Shown here piece by piece: positions 43,452 through 54,317 of a stretch of 64,000 nt of DNA (positions within the stretch are counted from its first letter, which is position 1; each line of letters starts with the position of its first letter). Source of the DNA: Pomphorhynchus laevis (lineage: Eukaryota > Acanthocephala > Palaeacanthocephala > Echinorhynchida > Pomphorhynchidae); contig WNNJ02002950.1 in assembly GCA_012934845.2 (NCBI GenBank), positions 1-64,000 on the forward strand, given 5' to 3'. The position numbers were made by a program, and so were the translations under genes. The notes under the pieces were generated by a model that saw only the letters and a list, made by a program, of their open reading frames with translations, did not search any database and was not told the origin of the DNA.

Positions 43452-44450
43452 ATCGACGCGAAGAATAATTTAATGGCAATAATTTATAGAACGATGGCAC
43501 AGTTTACATTTAAATTTGGCACAGTTGACATTATTGTCATTTATTTTGATAGGCCATGTTTCAATATATTTCCGATGCTATAATTTGATTTTTAAATGCC
43601 GACATTTTGGAAAATAAATTGTGACATCTTTAAAATTGTCCTCTTGTAGCAACTATATAATTTATTTTAAACATTTTATTAATTGCTTTTCAAGTTCGTT
43701 CAGACTATTTATTTCGACTAATAGTCTGTATGTTCACTCGCTGTCTTGAAAGAATATAAAATAATAAAGACTTTTAATATATATAGATTTAAATGTAAAA
43801 TTATTTTTGGAACCAAGTATTCTCACTTTGGAGAAAGTCATCCCCACTTTAGTTTATATATGCCTTTAAAAAAGAATTTGTAGTCTGTGATCCGTCTAAC
43901 TATAAATCCAATGTGATCATGTGGATCTTCGTAGAGATTAGACGGATTTACAATTATTCGACATGTCTGATTAACAGTTCTTCAATCTGATCCAAATTTG
44001 AACATTGCCGTTGTCTTTATATATGAAAGTTAGGTGCACGTGCAAACCATCAAAACGATAGTATTTTTGCATGCGCAGTATGATCGTGGGTTGTTTCAGT
44101 TTTCGCAATATCGTATTATCACATTATATTACATTGATGTAATTAAGAAACATTGATTTTAACAATTTCAAATAAATTATTCGAATTTTGGTACAAAAAA
44201 ATTATTTAATTAAAAAGTAAATTGTAAGAATATTTCCATTAAAACGTTTTGCTAATTAAATGATCATTCATTAGAAAATGTAGGATCAATTAATTGGAAA
44301 ATTTTCTATGCAATGATAAAAACACAAAATTATTAAAAATACGTTTGATTTTCGTTGTCCACATATGAAAATAATATTTTTAGGCTTTTTCCGGCTTTCG
44401 CCTTCATGTATTTTTTATACTTTAACCTTCTATTACAAAGAAGAAGATAA
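43452..44450. other. AT-rich intergenic DNA
   Basis: No gene is supported. Small inverted repeats occur (ccgtctaa near 43890 and its complement near 43945), and 'tgcatgcgcag' near 44075 resembles an NRF-1-type site, but neither has clear context. Confidence 0.35.
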
Positions 44451-46110
44451 AGTAGATCCAGTCATCAATGGATCCAGTGGATCCAGATTCACTTTTATAA
44501 AGTGGATCCAGTCATCAATGGATCCAGTGGTTCCAAATTCACTTTTATAAAGTGGATCCAGTCATCAATGGATCCAGTGGTTCCAAATTCACTTTTATAA
44601 AGTGGATCCAGTCATCAATGGATCGAGTGGTTCCAAATTCACTTTTATAAAGTGGATCCAGTCATCAATGGATCCAGTGGATCCAAATTCACTTTTATAA
44701 AGTGGATCCAGTCATCAATGGATCGAGTGGTTCCAAATTCACTTTTATAAAGTGGATCCAGTCATCAATGGATCGAGTGGTTCCAAATTCACTTTTATAA
44801 AGTGGATCCAGTCATCAATGGATCGAGTGGATCCAGATTCACTTTTATAAAGTGGATCCAGTCATCAATGGATCGAGTGGTTCCAAATTCACTTTTATAA
44901 AGTGGATCCAGTCATCAATGGATCGAGTGGATCCAGATTCACTTTTATAAAGTGGATCCAGTCATCAATGGATCCAGTGGATCCAGATTCACTTTTATAA
45001 AGTGGATCCAGTCATCAATGGATCGAGTGGTTCCAAATTCACTTTTATAAAGTGGATCCAGTCATCAATGGATCCAGTGGATCCAGATTCACTTTTATAA
45101 AGTGGATCCAGTCATCAATGGATCGAGTGGTTCCAGATTCACTTTTATAAAGTGGATCCAGTCATCAATGGATCCAGTGGATCCAGATTCACTTTTATAA
45201 AGTGGATCCAGTCATCAATGGATCGAGTGGATCCAGATTCACTTTTATAAAGTGGATCCAGTCATCAATGGATCCAGTGGATCCAGATTCACTTTTATAA
45301 AGTGGATCCAGTCATCAATGGATCGAGTGGTTCCAAATTCACTTTTATAAAGTGGATCCAGTCATCAATGGATCCAGTGGATCCAGATTCACTTTTATAA
45401 AGTGGATCCAGTCATCAATGGATCGAGTGGTTCCAGATTCACTTTTATAAAGTGGATCCAGTCATCAATGGATCGAGTGGTTCCAAATTCACTTTTATAA
45501 AGTGGATCCAGTCATCAATGGATCGAGTGGTTCCAGATTCACTTTTATAAAGTGGATCCAGTCATCAATGGATCGAGTGGTTCCAGATTCACTTTTATAA
45601 AGTGGATCCAGTCATCAATGGATCCAGTGGATCCAGATTCACTTTTATAAAGTGGATCCAGTCATCAATGGATCGAGTGGATCCAGATTCACTTTTATAA
45701 AGTGGATCCAGTCATCAATGGATCGAGTGGTTCCAAATTCACTTTTATAAAGTGGATCCAGTCATCAATGGATCGAGTGGATCCAGATTCACTTTTATAA
45801 AGTGGATCCAGTCATCAATGGATCCAGTGGATCCAGATTCACTTTTATAAAGTGGATCCAGTCATCAATGGATCGAGTGGTTCCAAATTCACTTTTATAA
45901 AGTGGATCCAGTCATCAATGGATCCAGTGGATCCAGATTCACTTTTATAAAGTGGATCCAGTCATCAATGGATCGAGTGGTTCCAGATTCACTTTTATAA
46001 AGTGGATCCAGTCATCAATGGATCGAGTGGTTCCAAATTCACTTTTATAAAGTGGATCCAGTCATCAATGGATCGAGTGGTTCCAAATTCAATTTATAAA
46101 GTGGATCCAG
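44451..46110. repeat. 50-bp satellite array, about 33 units
   Basis: Units of exactly 50 bp follow the pattern agtggatccagtcatcaatg, then gatcSagtgg, Wtccarattc, acttttataa, with three biallelic sites (S = c/g, W = a/t, R = a/g). The first unit has agtagatcc, and the last (46051) and the truncated 46101 remnant differ at the edges. Each unit itself repeats 'ggatccag' two or three times. The period is not a multiple of three, so apparent open frames within the array are not genes. The block order shows higher-order repetition (see findings). Confidence 0.98.
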
Positions 46111-46382
46111 TCATATATTCAACTCATATAATCAAATATAGTCTTATTATCTTCTTTGAAAAAATACGTTTAATTATTTATTTATAAAATTATTTATTAA
46201 TTATTTATTAAAATTATTTATTATAATATAATGTAATATTAAATATAGTATAATAATTATAATATTACAATTATAATGTAAGATAATAGCAATTATGCGT
46301 GCAACTTTAAAAGCATAAATTATTAGTTGTAATGGAATAAAACCACTCTAGTGTCTAATCTTGCTTTAGACTATAGATAATC

Positions 46383-46781
46383 TTAAGATCCACCAAGCTT
46401 ATGTTTACTCCATCTGGGTGTGTGTTTCTTCTTGTATTCTAAAAATTCTTCATCGGTAGTTTCGTATCCTTCAGGTCCCGCATTAAGATATTTATTGTAA
46501 AACGGTGACCATGATACGTCTACTGGACGGCTACCCTGCCAAGGTTTGAAAATAGGCCTTGTTGGTGGATCACCTAACCAGTAGGCATTAATGTAGCTGG
46601 CGATTAATGCAGGAATGCAAACAAATTTAAAAATCTTTCCCCATTTATCAGTGGGAACATGCTTCGAATAAGTATTTTCTCGCAATAATGGAGGAAGCTT
46701 AGCCGGCCTGAAACATAGCGGTTTCGACAATGCATTGGACGACAGATTTCTAAAACACTGGATAAGTACAAGATTATACAT
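46383..46781 (-). CDS. Divergent cytochrome c oxidase subunit 6A-like protein
   Basis: This is a 132-residue intronless frame. The start (MYNLVLIQCFRNLSS...) is Arg/Ser-rich with few acids, like a mitochondrial presequence. A membrane helix follows (WGKIFKFVCIPALIASYINAYW, about 47-68), then RPIFKPWQGSRPVDVSW, FYNKYLNAGPEGYE. COX6A has the same order: W-K-x-x-x-F-V-x-x-P-A helix ending N-x-Y, then RPEFxPYxxLRxRxKPFPWGDG, then LFHNPHVNxLPxGYE. The central PWGDG box is missing, so the match is to the frame of the family rather than its core. COX6A is a small inner-membrane subunit of complex IV. Another small respiratory-chain subunit is possible. The gene is on the strand opposite to SARAF, next to the satellite. 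Confidence 0.55.
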   Translation of the reverse strand: MYNLVLIQCFRNLSSNALSKPLCFRPAKLPPLLRENTYSKHVPTDKWGKIFKFVCIPALIASYINAYWLGDPPTRPIFKPWQGSRPVDVSWSPFYNKYLNAGPEGYETTDEEFLEYKKKHTPRWSKHKLGGS

Positions 46782-46902
46782 ATTTGAAATTGATGGTCAA
46801 TCAGTATTTTGTGGAGTGAAAGTGAGATCTAAAATTAGAATTTAAAAGATTAAATACAATGCATTCTTGATATACAATAATATTATATTATTAATACAAT
46901 TT

Positions 46903-47060
46903 AATCCTAAGCATATGCCTCAAACTAGTGTACGAATGTATCATATAGACATATGTTTAGGATTATTATATATATGATCCACTGAGTACTAACGTCGGCG
47001 AATGATGATGATTTAGAGATAGTGTTGCAACGGATTAGTGACGACATTCGTACACTATTT
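46903..47060. repeat. Nested inverted repeats, MITE-like
   Basis: One pair is aatcctaagcatatg (46903-46918) with its near-complement at about 46950-46966. A second, wider pair is tagtgtacgaatgt (about 46926) and acattcgtacacta (about 47044). A further 'aatagtgtacgatagtatcc' follows at 47069. It lies upstream of the COX6A-like gene. No transposase is seen. Confidence 0.5.
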
Positions 47061-47099
47061 TTAGGATAAAATAGTGTACGATAGTATCCTAATGGCTTA

Positions 47100-48180
47100 G
47101 GATAAAAGCTTACATGCACTTAACATCCTTACAGTAAATAGTAAATATATAACAAGGCAGCCGAAACAACTAATGGTAGTTCACCCTGCTAATGAGTGCT
47201 ACCGTCTACTATCAGATTGTCTAGGAGTGATAACGAAGTCTGCTTGCGAAATTCTTGATTATAAAACTGTAGCTTGTAAGCTCCCAGAGCACAGTGTGAA
47301 CAATTCTACTCTTAAATCATTTCGATGCTGAAGTGGTTGTCTAGAAGTGACATGGTGACTTAAAGTCGTGAATCAAAGTCCAGTTTATCAAGTCACACCA
47401 TTTAGTATATATATCGGTTATCTTCCATTTACACACATCTTATTATACAATTAATCAATTAAATTTCTACTTACAACTGTTCGCCAAAGCAACATACACG
47501 TAGAATTAATAAATAATCACAATTAATAAATAATTATTAATAATTAATAACAAAATATTAGAAACCAAATACCTTTAAGATTTCAAATAAGGTCGGATGT
47601 TTTAGCAGTTAAATAGAAATATGAAGTCGTTTTAAAAGTAAAATATCAATAGGACATGTTGGGGCTATAATATGACCAGCTTAAATTTCATAAATAGGCA
47701 CATAAATTTTTTAATTTGCACTTGGTTGTTTTTACAAAGGATTAAGTAATGCATATTACGGGACTACAATTTTCTATGAGATATAATTTAGTATATCATC
47801 TTTTGGATGTAAAAGCATTAGTACATCCCGCTAATGTAAATTTAACTTGCATCAAAGCAATCCAATCTCTTGGCTATGTGGCGTTTTTTAGTTCATTACT
47901 TTTAACACTGCTATTCTATTAAGGGCTTTGTTTGCCAAGTCCTAAATTATCCTCGTCAATAATTATTTTTATACTATGTTTATTTATTGTACTATATATT
48001 GTATAGTACATTATTACATTATATATATTACGTCATAATATATAATGTTGTAAAATTATATAATATATTGTATTAAATAGCTTTGAAAGTAATTTTGTTG
48101 TTTAGAAATTCTAACTGCACATAACACAATTTTAAAATTACTATATGTTAATACTAAATGCCATTTATACAAATGTTATA
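47100..48180. other. Unassigned intergenic DNA
   Basis: The segment 47150-47400 is less AT-rich than its surroundings and could be a decayed short repeat, but I could not assign it. The rest is AT-rich without features. Confidence 0.35.
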
Positions 48181-48189
48181 TTAAAATAA

Positions 48190-48497
48190 CTAGATCAATT
48201 ACTAATTGATTTTGTAATAAATCATTAAAAATTTATTATTTCTTTATGATACACATCTGTGTTAATTAATTGTATTGAATTGAACAGCAAATTGAAATTT
48301 AATTTATTTTCAATATTTCGATTGAACAAATCCTTTCTGTTTAAAACCAACTGATTGCAATCATATATTGATGATGATGACATTTGTTCTGTCGAACTAA
48401 TGAAAATCAATTCAATTTTCATTAAAGAATTGTTGGATCTGGATCAAAGAAAGGAGGAAAATTTTATTTATTTCGCCAACCTCTCTTAGCATCTTCA
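48190..48497 (-). mobile_element. PLE 5' end: N-terminal coding start and hammerhead-like terminal repeat (copy g)
   Basis: The hammerhead-like core is at 48468-48497 (CTGAAGA, stem GCTAA/TTGGC, GCGAAAT). Downstream on the minus strand comes 'ttgatccagatccaacaattc', then an open stretch (48422-48225) MKIELIFISSTEQMSSSS... that has no recognised domain. The same junction is seen at copy b, so this is the real order of the element's start. Confidence 0.65.
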
Positions 48498-48529
48498 GAA
48501 AATTACAGGTAATTTTCTGAAGAAAATTA

Positions 48530-49440
48530 GTGTTTCTATAAAACACTATTTCAGTATTGATTCTACAAAGGAATTTTTAGAACAGACAAAAGGAATGAAT
48601 TTTCAAAATATAAATACATACGATTTTAGTACGTTTTATACAAATCTAGATTTAATAGATATTAAAGAAGCGTTAGTAAAATTAATTAATCTTACATTCG
48701 GAAAAAAGATATACATATGTTATAATAATTATAACGCCTATCTAACAAAAATTAAACCATCAAGTAAATATAAATATATGGATAAAATTGAATTAATAGA
48801 ATCCTTAAATATTTTGATAAATCAAAATTATTTAAAAGTAGGGACATCTATATTTAGACAAATAAAAGGTGTTCCAATGGGTGGTAATAGTAGCCCAATT
48901 ATAGCTGACTTGTTTTTAAGCTTTATAGAATATGAATTTGTTCATAACTGTGTAAAAACTAAATGATTCAGCTAACGGAGTCTACTTATGTTATATTATT
49001 TAAAAGATATAAAACATGTTTCGATATATTGATGATATATATGTATTTAACTCTAATAATGTTTATTCAATAAGTGAACAAATTTACCCAGAAAGCCTTA
49101 TTCTTCACAAAACCAATATGAATGATAAAGAAGATATATATCTAGATATGAACATTAAATTAACATTAACTAAAACTACTATTAATTTATATCGTAAAGA
49201 TGACATATTTAAATTTACAAGAAACATATTTTTGAATGAGCATTCATCCATACCATATAATATTAAATCAATTAAAACTATTATTAATTTATCTCGTAAA
49301 GAAGACATTAAAATTCATGCATACCATATTAAGATTAATACATTAAATAATGAAATTTTAAGAATTCCAACAATATGTAACGATATTGGGTTTTTTCAAA
49401 AACATATATATATACTTTGTATTAGAATATATTACTAGAT
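48530..49440 (+). mobile_element. PLE reverse transcriptase copy
   Basis: The plus strand gives FLEQTKGMNFQNINTYDFST (motif A region, DFSTFYTNLD), LKVGTSIFRQIKGVPMGGNS (motif B, VPMGGNSSPIIADLF), and FRYIDDIYVFNSNN (motif C) in a second block, then YLDMNIKLTLTKTTINLY. These are PLE hallmarks, quite unlike the LINE RTs around. A small insert carrying the core of repeat S (near 48965) separates the two blocks. It stands head-to-head with the minus-strand PLE start at 48190-48497. Confidence 0.8.
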
Positions 49441-49596
49441 AATCAAATTTCATCAGAGGAAATACGTCATAAGCTCTTGTTTGGCCCCGCTGCTATGTTG
49501 AATAGAGGAATAGTGACCGAAATCTGATAGCATAGCAGTTCCTCCTGATGATCACTAATTCTTATTCTGATACAACGTCTGTTATTTATTAGTCAA

Positions 49597-49775
49597 TTCA
49601 TAAAAATTGATTTTTATTTTGACTTCTATTTTAAATTTCAATTTTTTATTTTAACTTGATATAAGTTATATAAAATCTTATAATTATTTATTATCTAATT
49701 ATTAAATGTTGATTTATTGATTCAGTATTATTATTTGTATTAATTTATTAAATAAATAAATATTTATATAGGAAT
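49597..49775. repeat. Dispersed AT-rich repeat S, copy 3 (reverse)
   Basis: It is a reverse complement of 41857-42030, sharing 'ttttattttaacttgat', 'aaaatcttata' and 'attattaaatgttgattta'. The 'agctgatttgat' end is replaced by unrelated sequence. Confidence 0.6.
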
Positions 49776-49792
49776 AAGTTGTTTAATTGAGG

Positions 49793-50225
49793 ATTACAAA
49801 TTGCGTTTCACGTTGCCAACGACGGAAGCGTATATACTTCATATAAGTAACTGGCATCAAAAGAGTAACAATGTAGATAAAAATATTCAAAACACACCAG
49901 CAATGAAATACTCATATTGGAGAGATCCATGTTGCCATAAAAGACCACTGATTATCCGTGCCTCCATTCACTGCTATTATAACAAATTTCGCTCAAGCAA
50001 CAAGGGAATTCATGAGCGCAAACCTTCCTGCATCTACCACTTTGCAATCTTACATGTGAGTAGTTATTACATTTATGGAAATGCATCCATTTAAGTGCAC
50101 TTTCTCTGAAGGAAATTGACAAGCTCTGATACGAAGAATATCGTTAATGACTGATGTTTACTAATTTTTTATCAATTATTTTGCCCATCGCCAATTGGCG
50201 GCAGTGGATAATAAATCAACTCATA
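49793..50225 (+). mobile_element. LINE-B 3' fragment
   Basis: The plus strand reads YSYWRDPCCHKRPLIIRASIH and YYNKFRSSNKGIHERKPS, which corresponds to TKWREPCARKRPLIWRASVHGYHDKF of LINE-B at about 19580-19660. The 3' UTR ends with 'cgccaattggcggcagtggataataaat', matching the layout of the LINE-B end near 19880. Confidence 0.75.
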
Positions 50226-50274
50226 TTAATTTATTTATTTATTGTTATTTATGTTCATTTTTAATTTATAAATG

Positions 50275-50465
50275 TATAAAATATGTAGACTCGGTTAGCT
50301 GATTTGATTATATTAGCTGATTTGATTATATCTGAATATGTTGACACCTTACGAATGGTAAATATCAGCCTTATTATTTGTTTGATTTATTGATTTAGCG
50401 TTTTTATTTTTTTTTATTTATTATTATATTAAATACGTAGGCTCAGTTAGATGATTTGATTTATC
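50275..50465. repeat. Dispersed AT-rich repeat S, two further copies (reverse)
   Basis: 'gtagactcggttagctgattt' at about 50285 is followed by a second partial end, 'attagctgatttgatta'. A longer copy at 50360-50465 ends 'gtaggctcagttagatgattt'. All are in the opposite orientation to copies 1 and 2. Confidence 0.65.
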
Positions 50466-51057
50466 CACAATACATTGTAATTTGCCATAACACAATAATC
50501 ATTAATAAAATTACTTGGTAGGCAAATGTCATATGCCAACACATATATTTATAATTCTTCAAAATAAGTTGAAGAATGAGTTAATGAATCCTGCGACTTA
50601 TTGAAAAATAAGGATTAAAGAAGATAGCAGTATAACATCCTTACGTTCCACAGATTAATGACCTGCACTAGAAATCTATTTTCGAAATAAGTTTTAATGA
50701 GAATATATAATTAAATGAAAATGCTAAAAACATTAATATTTCCGTTTTAGGTATTGTAATTCTTTAATATTCATTCCAATACCTTTTTGCGTTTGCCATT
50801 CCATATGTTCTAAAAGGCCAAGTCGATATATAAGTTATATTCCATTTGATAGCAATCAATTCATGTAATAAAAAATTATCTTCCGTTCATGTTATTTAAG
50901 CTAACAGTAGCACAATGAGAATAATGTAATCGTTAACTTCAAATAATGTAATCGTTGACTTTCGGCTATGAAATTTATCTTCCGCTGACTTCAAAATTTT
51001 GGTTACGAAAAAGAAAATTTCGTATATAAAGGAACAGGAAATATGAGCAAAACAAAA
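50466..51057. other. AT-rich intergenic DNA
   Basis: No gene is seen. This is the 3' flank of the minus-strand EF-hand gene. The direct repeat 'ataatgtaatcgtt(a/g)act' occurs near 50925 and 50945. Confidence 0.4.
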
Positions 51058-51576
51058 TTATACAGGAAGCGCGTTTGTTGATGGAATTGGAAGTAGAAAA
51101 TTAGCTAGATGTTTAACGGATTTTAAGCCTAAATAAAAGTCATCGAATGAAATCGAATCGCTATCTTCTCGTTTCATTGTCTTTAAAATTTCGGCTACTC
51201 TCTGCTTGTAAAAATTCGTGTTCAACAAGAAATCTAGTTCCCTTATATTAAGAATCATTTTAACAGCTTTTCTTATATCGGATTCCTTTAGGACACCGTC
51301 GCGATCAAAATCGTACAATCTATACATCATCCAGGCCTTTTCTTTAAAATTGGATTTGGTAACCTCGACCATAAATTTGGAGAATGTTGATGTAGATATA
51401 TTTTTGGATACTGTCTTTGGTAACATTCGAAATATTTGAAAGCTTAGTTCCTTTACGTTTAGTGGTTTTAATGCAAATGACATAAATGTCGTTAATTCCT
51501 CTAAAGACATTTCCTCTAAATGAAACTTGGTATTTAATATCGTGCGAAGTTCGTATGACTCAGTTTTCATTGCCAC
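51058..51576 (-). CDS. EF-hand calcium-binding protein
   Basis: This is an intact, intronless 172-codon frame. A canonical EF-hand loop is present near residue 88 (DFDRDGVLKESD: Asp at 1, 3, 5, Gly at 6, Asp at 12) preceded by KEKAWMMYRLY, the usual incoming helix. A second loop (REDSDSISFDDF, about residues 137-150) is degenerate. The N-terminal half looks like vestigial EF-hands (ISTSTFSKFMVEV). The layout resembles the NCS/calaxin (EFCAB1)-type group of small calcium sensors, but I cannot name the orthologue. The lack of introns beside so many retroelements leaves open that it is a retrocopy, though the frame is undamaged. Confidence 0.7.
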   Translation of the reverse strand: MAMKTESYELRTILNTKFHLEEMSLEELTTFMSFALKPLNVKELSFQIFRMLPKTVSKNISTSTFSKFMVEVTKSNFKEKAWMMYRLYDFDRDGVLKESDIRKAVKMILNIRELDFLLNTNFYKQRVAEILKTMKREDSDSISFDDFYLGLKSVKHLANFLLPIPSTNALPV

Positions 51577-51696
51577 AGAGTTGACTATTTAAATTATGCG
51601 ATATGCTGTTCTTTTTGACTTTCTGAAAATCAAAAATCGTCATACTAATAAGCTATAAATTTAAATTTAAAGGCGCTTTCTTTCAAAATAGTGAAC
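51577..51696. promoter_or_regulatory. Likely 5' flank of the EF-hand gene
   Basis: Only 120 bp separate the EF-hand ATG from the tail of a LINE fragment on the same strand, so any proximal promoter must be short or lie inside LINE-derived DNA. No TATA or initiator motif stands out. Confidence 0.25.
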
Positions 51697-52300
51697 TATA
51701 GATTTATTATTATTAATTGACAACAAATTGAGCCGAGGCTCTTTACAAGTTGCTTCACAAGAAATAAAAAGAATAAGAGTCGATTTGTCCCTCCCTCATC
51801 AGATGAACTACTAAAAATCCCACCGTTATCTTGAAAAGAAATGGTCATCATCCAGTAGGGCGCAAAAACTTGAAGCAGTAGACGACAAAACGGTCGCACT
51901 CTGGAGCGAATTCCAATATCATACGACTCGTTTGGCAAAGCAGGCAACTGCATGCATGTACCTTTGTGTTTTCAGCATCAGGGGGTGTCCGCGAATAAAA
52001 GGTTGACCTCTCAGTTGCAGTAGATGTGACAGTGGATGATCTTTAGTGTGCAGAATTTTCCAAACAAGAGAGAGATCTCGCTTGTCACGGATATATCGCA
52101 GACAAGGCATATTTAATATCTCGAGGTGTTCCCCGTAGCCAAAAATATGCAGCCCTGAAACTAATTTAGTTGTTGATCTGAACACTTTCTCCAATGCACG
52201 AAGCTCATAAGTAGTTTCGGGATAACAAGCTGACGATGCGTATAAGATATGGCTCAAGAAAAACGCATTTGCTAAGGTATGGTAAACCATACCTTAGCTT
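51697..52300 (-). mobile_element. CR1-like LINE tail
   Basis: The minus strand reads SHILYASSACYPETTYELRA, LEKVFRSTTKLVSGLHIF, LEILNMPCLRYIRDKRDLSL, LVWKILH and further on a shifted end. This is the C-terminal thumb of a CR1-like RT with a (TTA)n-type 3' tail at about 51700. The 5' side ends in stacked hairpins. It is related to, but distinct from, LINE-C. Confidence 0.75.
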
Positions 52301-52322
52301 TAATGTTTTCCAAACATTAAAG
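52271..52322. repeat. Stacked perfect hairpins at a LINE 5' edge
   Basis: Arms 52271-52283 (gctaaggtatggt) and 52286-52298 are exact complements with a 2-nt loop. The next hairpin has arms 52298-52308 (ctttaatgttt) and 52312-52322. A third, overlapping pair (ttttccaaac / gtttggaaaa) follows. Confidence 0.9.
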
Positions 52323-52734
52323 TTTGGAAAAAAGTTACAATCCTTGATAATGGGGAGTACGTACGCGCTGAAATATATAAAGAATTAATAATAATGCCTC
52401 CTCGCCTTTATCTGTCATTAAAACTTTAATGAGAATTAGTTTTTAACCAATCAAATATTTTTATTCATCTATTAATAAAATTTCAACAGCATACAAAAGC
52501 ATAGCTTAATTGGCTGGTTCACTGCAAAAATAATTAAATAACAAAATAATTAAAAATCTTCACAAATATGGAAAAGCAGCACACCTCATTGCTTCCTCCA
52601 AGTGTAAATTCTTTTTAATTCGGCTAAGGTGTTACAATAAACGGTTGAATCTTTAAGCTTATTTCATAATCCGACGACTCGAAGATAAAATTGGACAGCT
52701 CTTGATTTCCATAACCTATCTCTTCGCAGAGTAT
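52323..52734. other. Unassigned spacer
   Basis: This is AT-rich DNA between two minus-strand LINE tails. The stretch 52600-52740 ('taatccgacgactcgaag...') may be a further decayed LINE C terminus (minus), but it is too short to support. Confidence 0.35.
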
Positions 52735-53084
52735 TTATCATTATTATTATTCCAATACATACCAAAGCCAAAAGGCTATTCAGGCAGAGTTCAAAAAAAA
52801 TAAAACAAAAGCAAATGGTCAGTCAACGTAGCTAATTAGGGTATTCCAGTGGTAGTGTTGAATGTCGGCATTGTTCATGTATCCATTTGTAGCATCGTGA
52901 TTTAAACGTTCTCAAACTGGGGGCTGCGACGACTTCCTCAGGCAACGAATTCCACATGTTAATTCCTCTTCTTGAGAGTCTATACACTTTTGGTAATCTG
53001 CCAAATCTAAATTTATACAAGACTCTGCTATGTCCCCGCAACTGATCTACCCGCCTAGTGATTACATCGGTGGGATAACCTACC
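52735..53084 (-). mobile_element. LINE-C 3' fragment
   Basis: 350 bp nearly identical to the 3' end of the copies at 21645-22835 and 54318-55268. It has the (ATT)n tail at 52735, the 3' UTR hairpin, and the C terminus from VGYPTDVITRRVDQLRG to LPLEYPN in an open frame. It is heavily 5' truncated and young. Confidence 0.95.
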
Positions 53085-53261
53085 ATAGAATTTAATATTG
53101 AGATAGAATATTGATATAATATTGAGATAGAATTTAATATTTAATCAATTGATTAAAATATAATAGATAAAGACAAGATGATATAACTAAATTATTTCTA
53201 GTTTTAAATATTTTAAATGATTTATTAACGATTACTGGCAACGAATTCTATGTAAAAAAAG

Positions 53262-54208
53262 ATTTTTTTTAACGTGGCAAATGCGTGCCAGCGCACGCTT
53301 ACAAGACCACAACAAAAACAAAACTGTGAATCAGGCGTCGAGAAGGTGTGAACGGAGGAGGTGTTTGAATGTGATAAAAGAGGGAGCGCGGCGGACGTCG
53401 AGAGGGAGTTGATTCCAGGCGAGTGAGGCGGTGACGAGGAAGGATCGGAGACCGTAGTTGTTGGAGTAATTAGGAACGTGGAGTAAGAGGGTATGACAGG
53501 AACGAAGCGATAGCGAGGTGGGGCGAGTATCGTCTAAGAAAGGAAGGTTGATGAACGATGGGGAGCCGACAGCGATGAGACGAAAAGTAATGAGAAGAAG
53601 GCGGAGTTTGATGCGGATGTGGATGGTGGGTCAGGAGAGTTGGGCAAAATATGTGGATGTGTGGTCGAAGCGACGGAGGCGAAAGATCACTCGAACGGCG
53701 GTGTTGATTATTCGTTGTAGGGGTAGGATGATGGATTTTGGAGAATTGGCGAAAAGGCTAAGGCAGTAATCGATTTTAGGGAAAAGAAGCGATGAAAGAA
53801 GAGACATACAAGAACGGAAGTCGATAAGGGGGCGGATACGGCGGATGTCACGAAGAATTAAGTTAGACGAGCGGACCTTGTCACGAACGAAGGGTTTAAG
53901 GGAAAGGTGATCATCGAAATGGAAGCCTAAGAAAGTGAGATTGTGGACTACAGGGATGATCGATGAGGCAAAAGATACAATGGGAGGAGATATGCTTGGT
54001 TTACGGGGAAGGATCCACATTATTTTGGACTTTTCGGCGTTTAGAACGAGATGGAGATTGGAGAGACGCTTGTAGATAGAAGAGAGACAGTTAGAAGCAG
54101 AAATGGCGATATCGTGTATGCGATGTGCGGGTGCATGAGCATAGATTAGAATGTCATCGGCGTATTGCATGACGTTAAAGGAGTAAGGTTTGATAAATCG
54201 AGAGAGAT
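53262..54208 (-). mobile_element. LINE-A 3' fragment, young
   Basis: 950 bp with the standard terminus at 53262. The open frame 54170-53631 runs from MQYADDILIYAHAP (motif C) through FLGFHFDDHLSLK to RRFDHTSTYFAQL, then one shift before the end. It truncates just upstream of motif C, at the 'SPFIKPYSF' segment. Confidence 0.95.
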
Positions 54209-54317
54209 ATGTGTGTCTAATACAAAACGTTTCCGTATTTGATGACTCCGTAGTAAATAATTTCTTTAAGGATACATATTTTCTATCTGTATTATTTCAG
54301 TTATCGCGTACCCCTCA

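Noticed and set aside
44365-44550. Open frame running into the satellite array
   Set aside because: The 50-bp unit is not a multiple of three and the frame simply follows repeat units; a similar frame appears at 46002-46187.
47150-47410. Possible tRNA-related short repeat
   Set aside because: No convincing A and B box pair; only the base composition differs from its surroundings.
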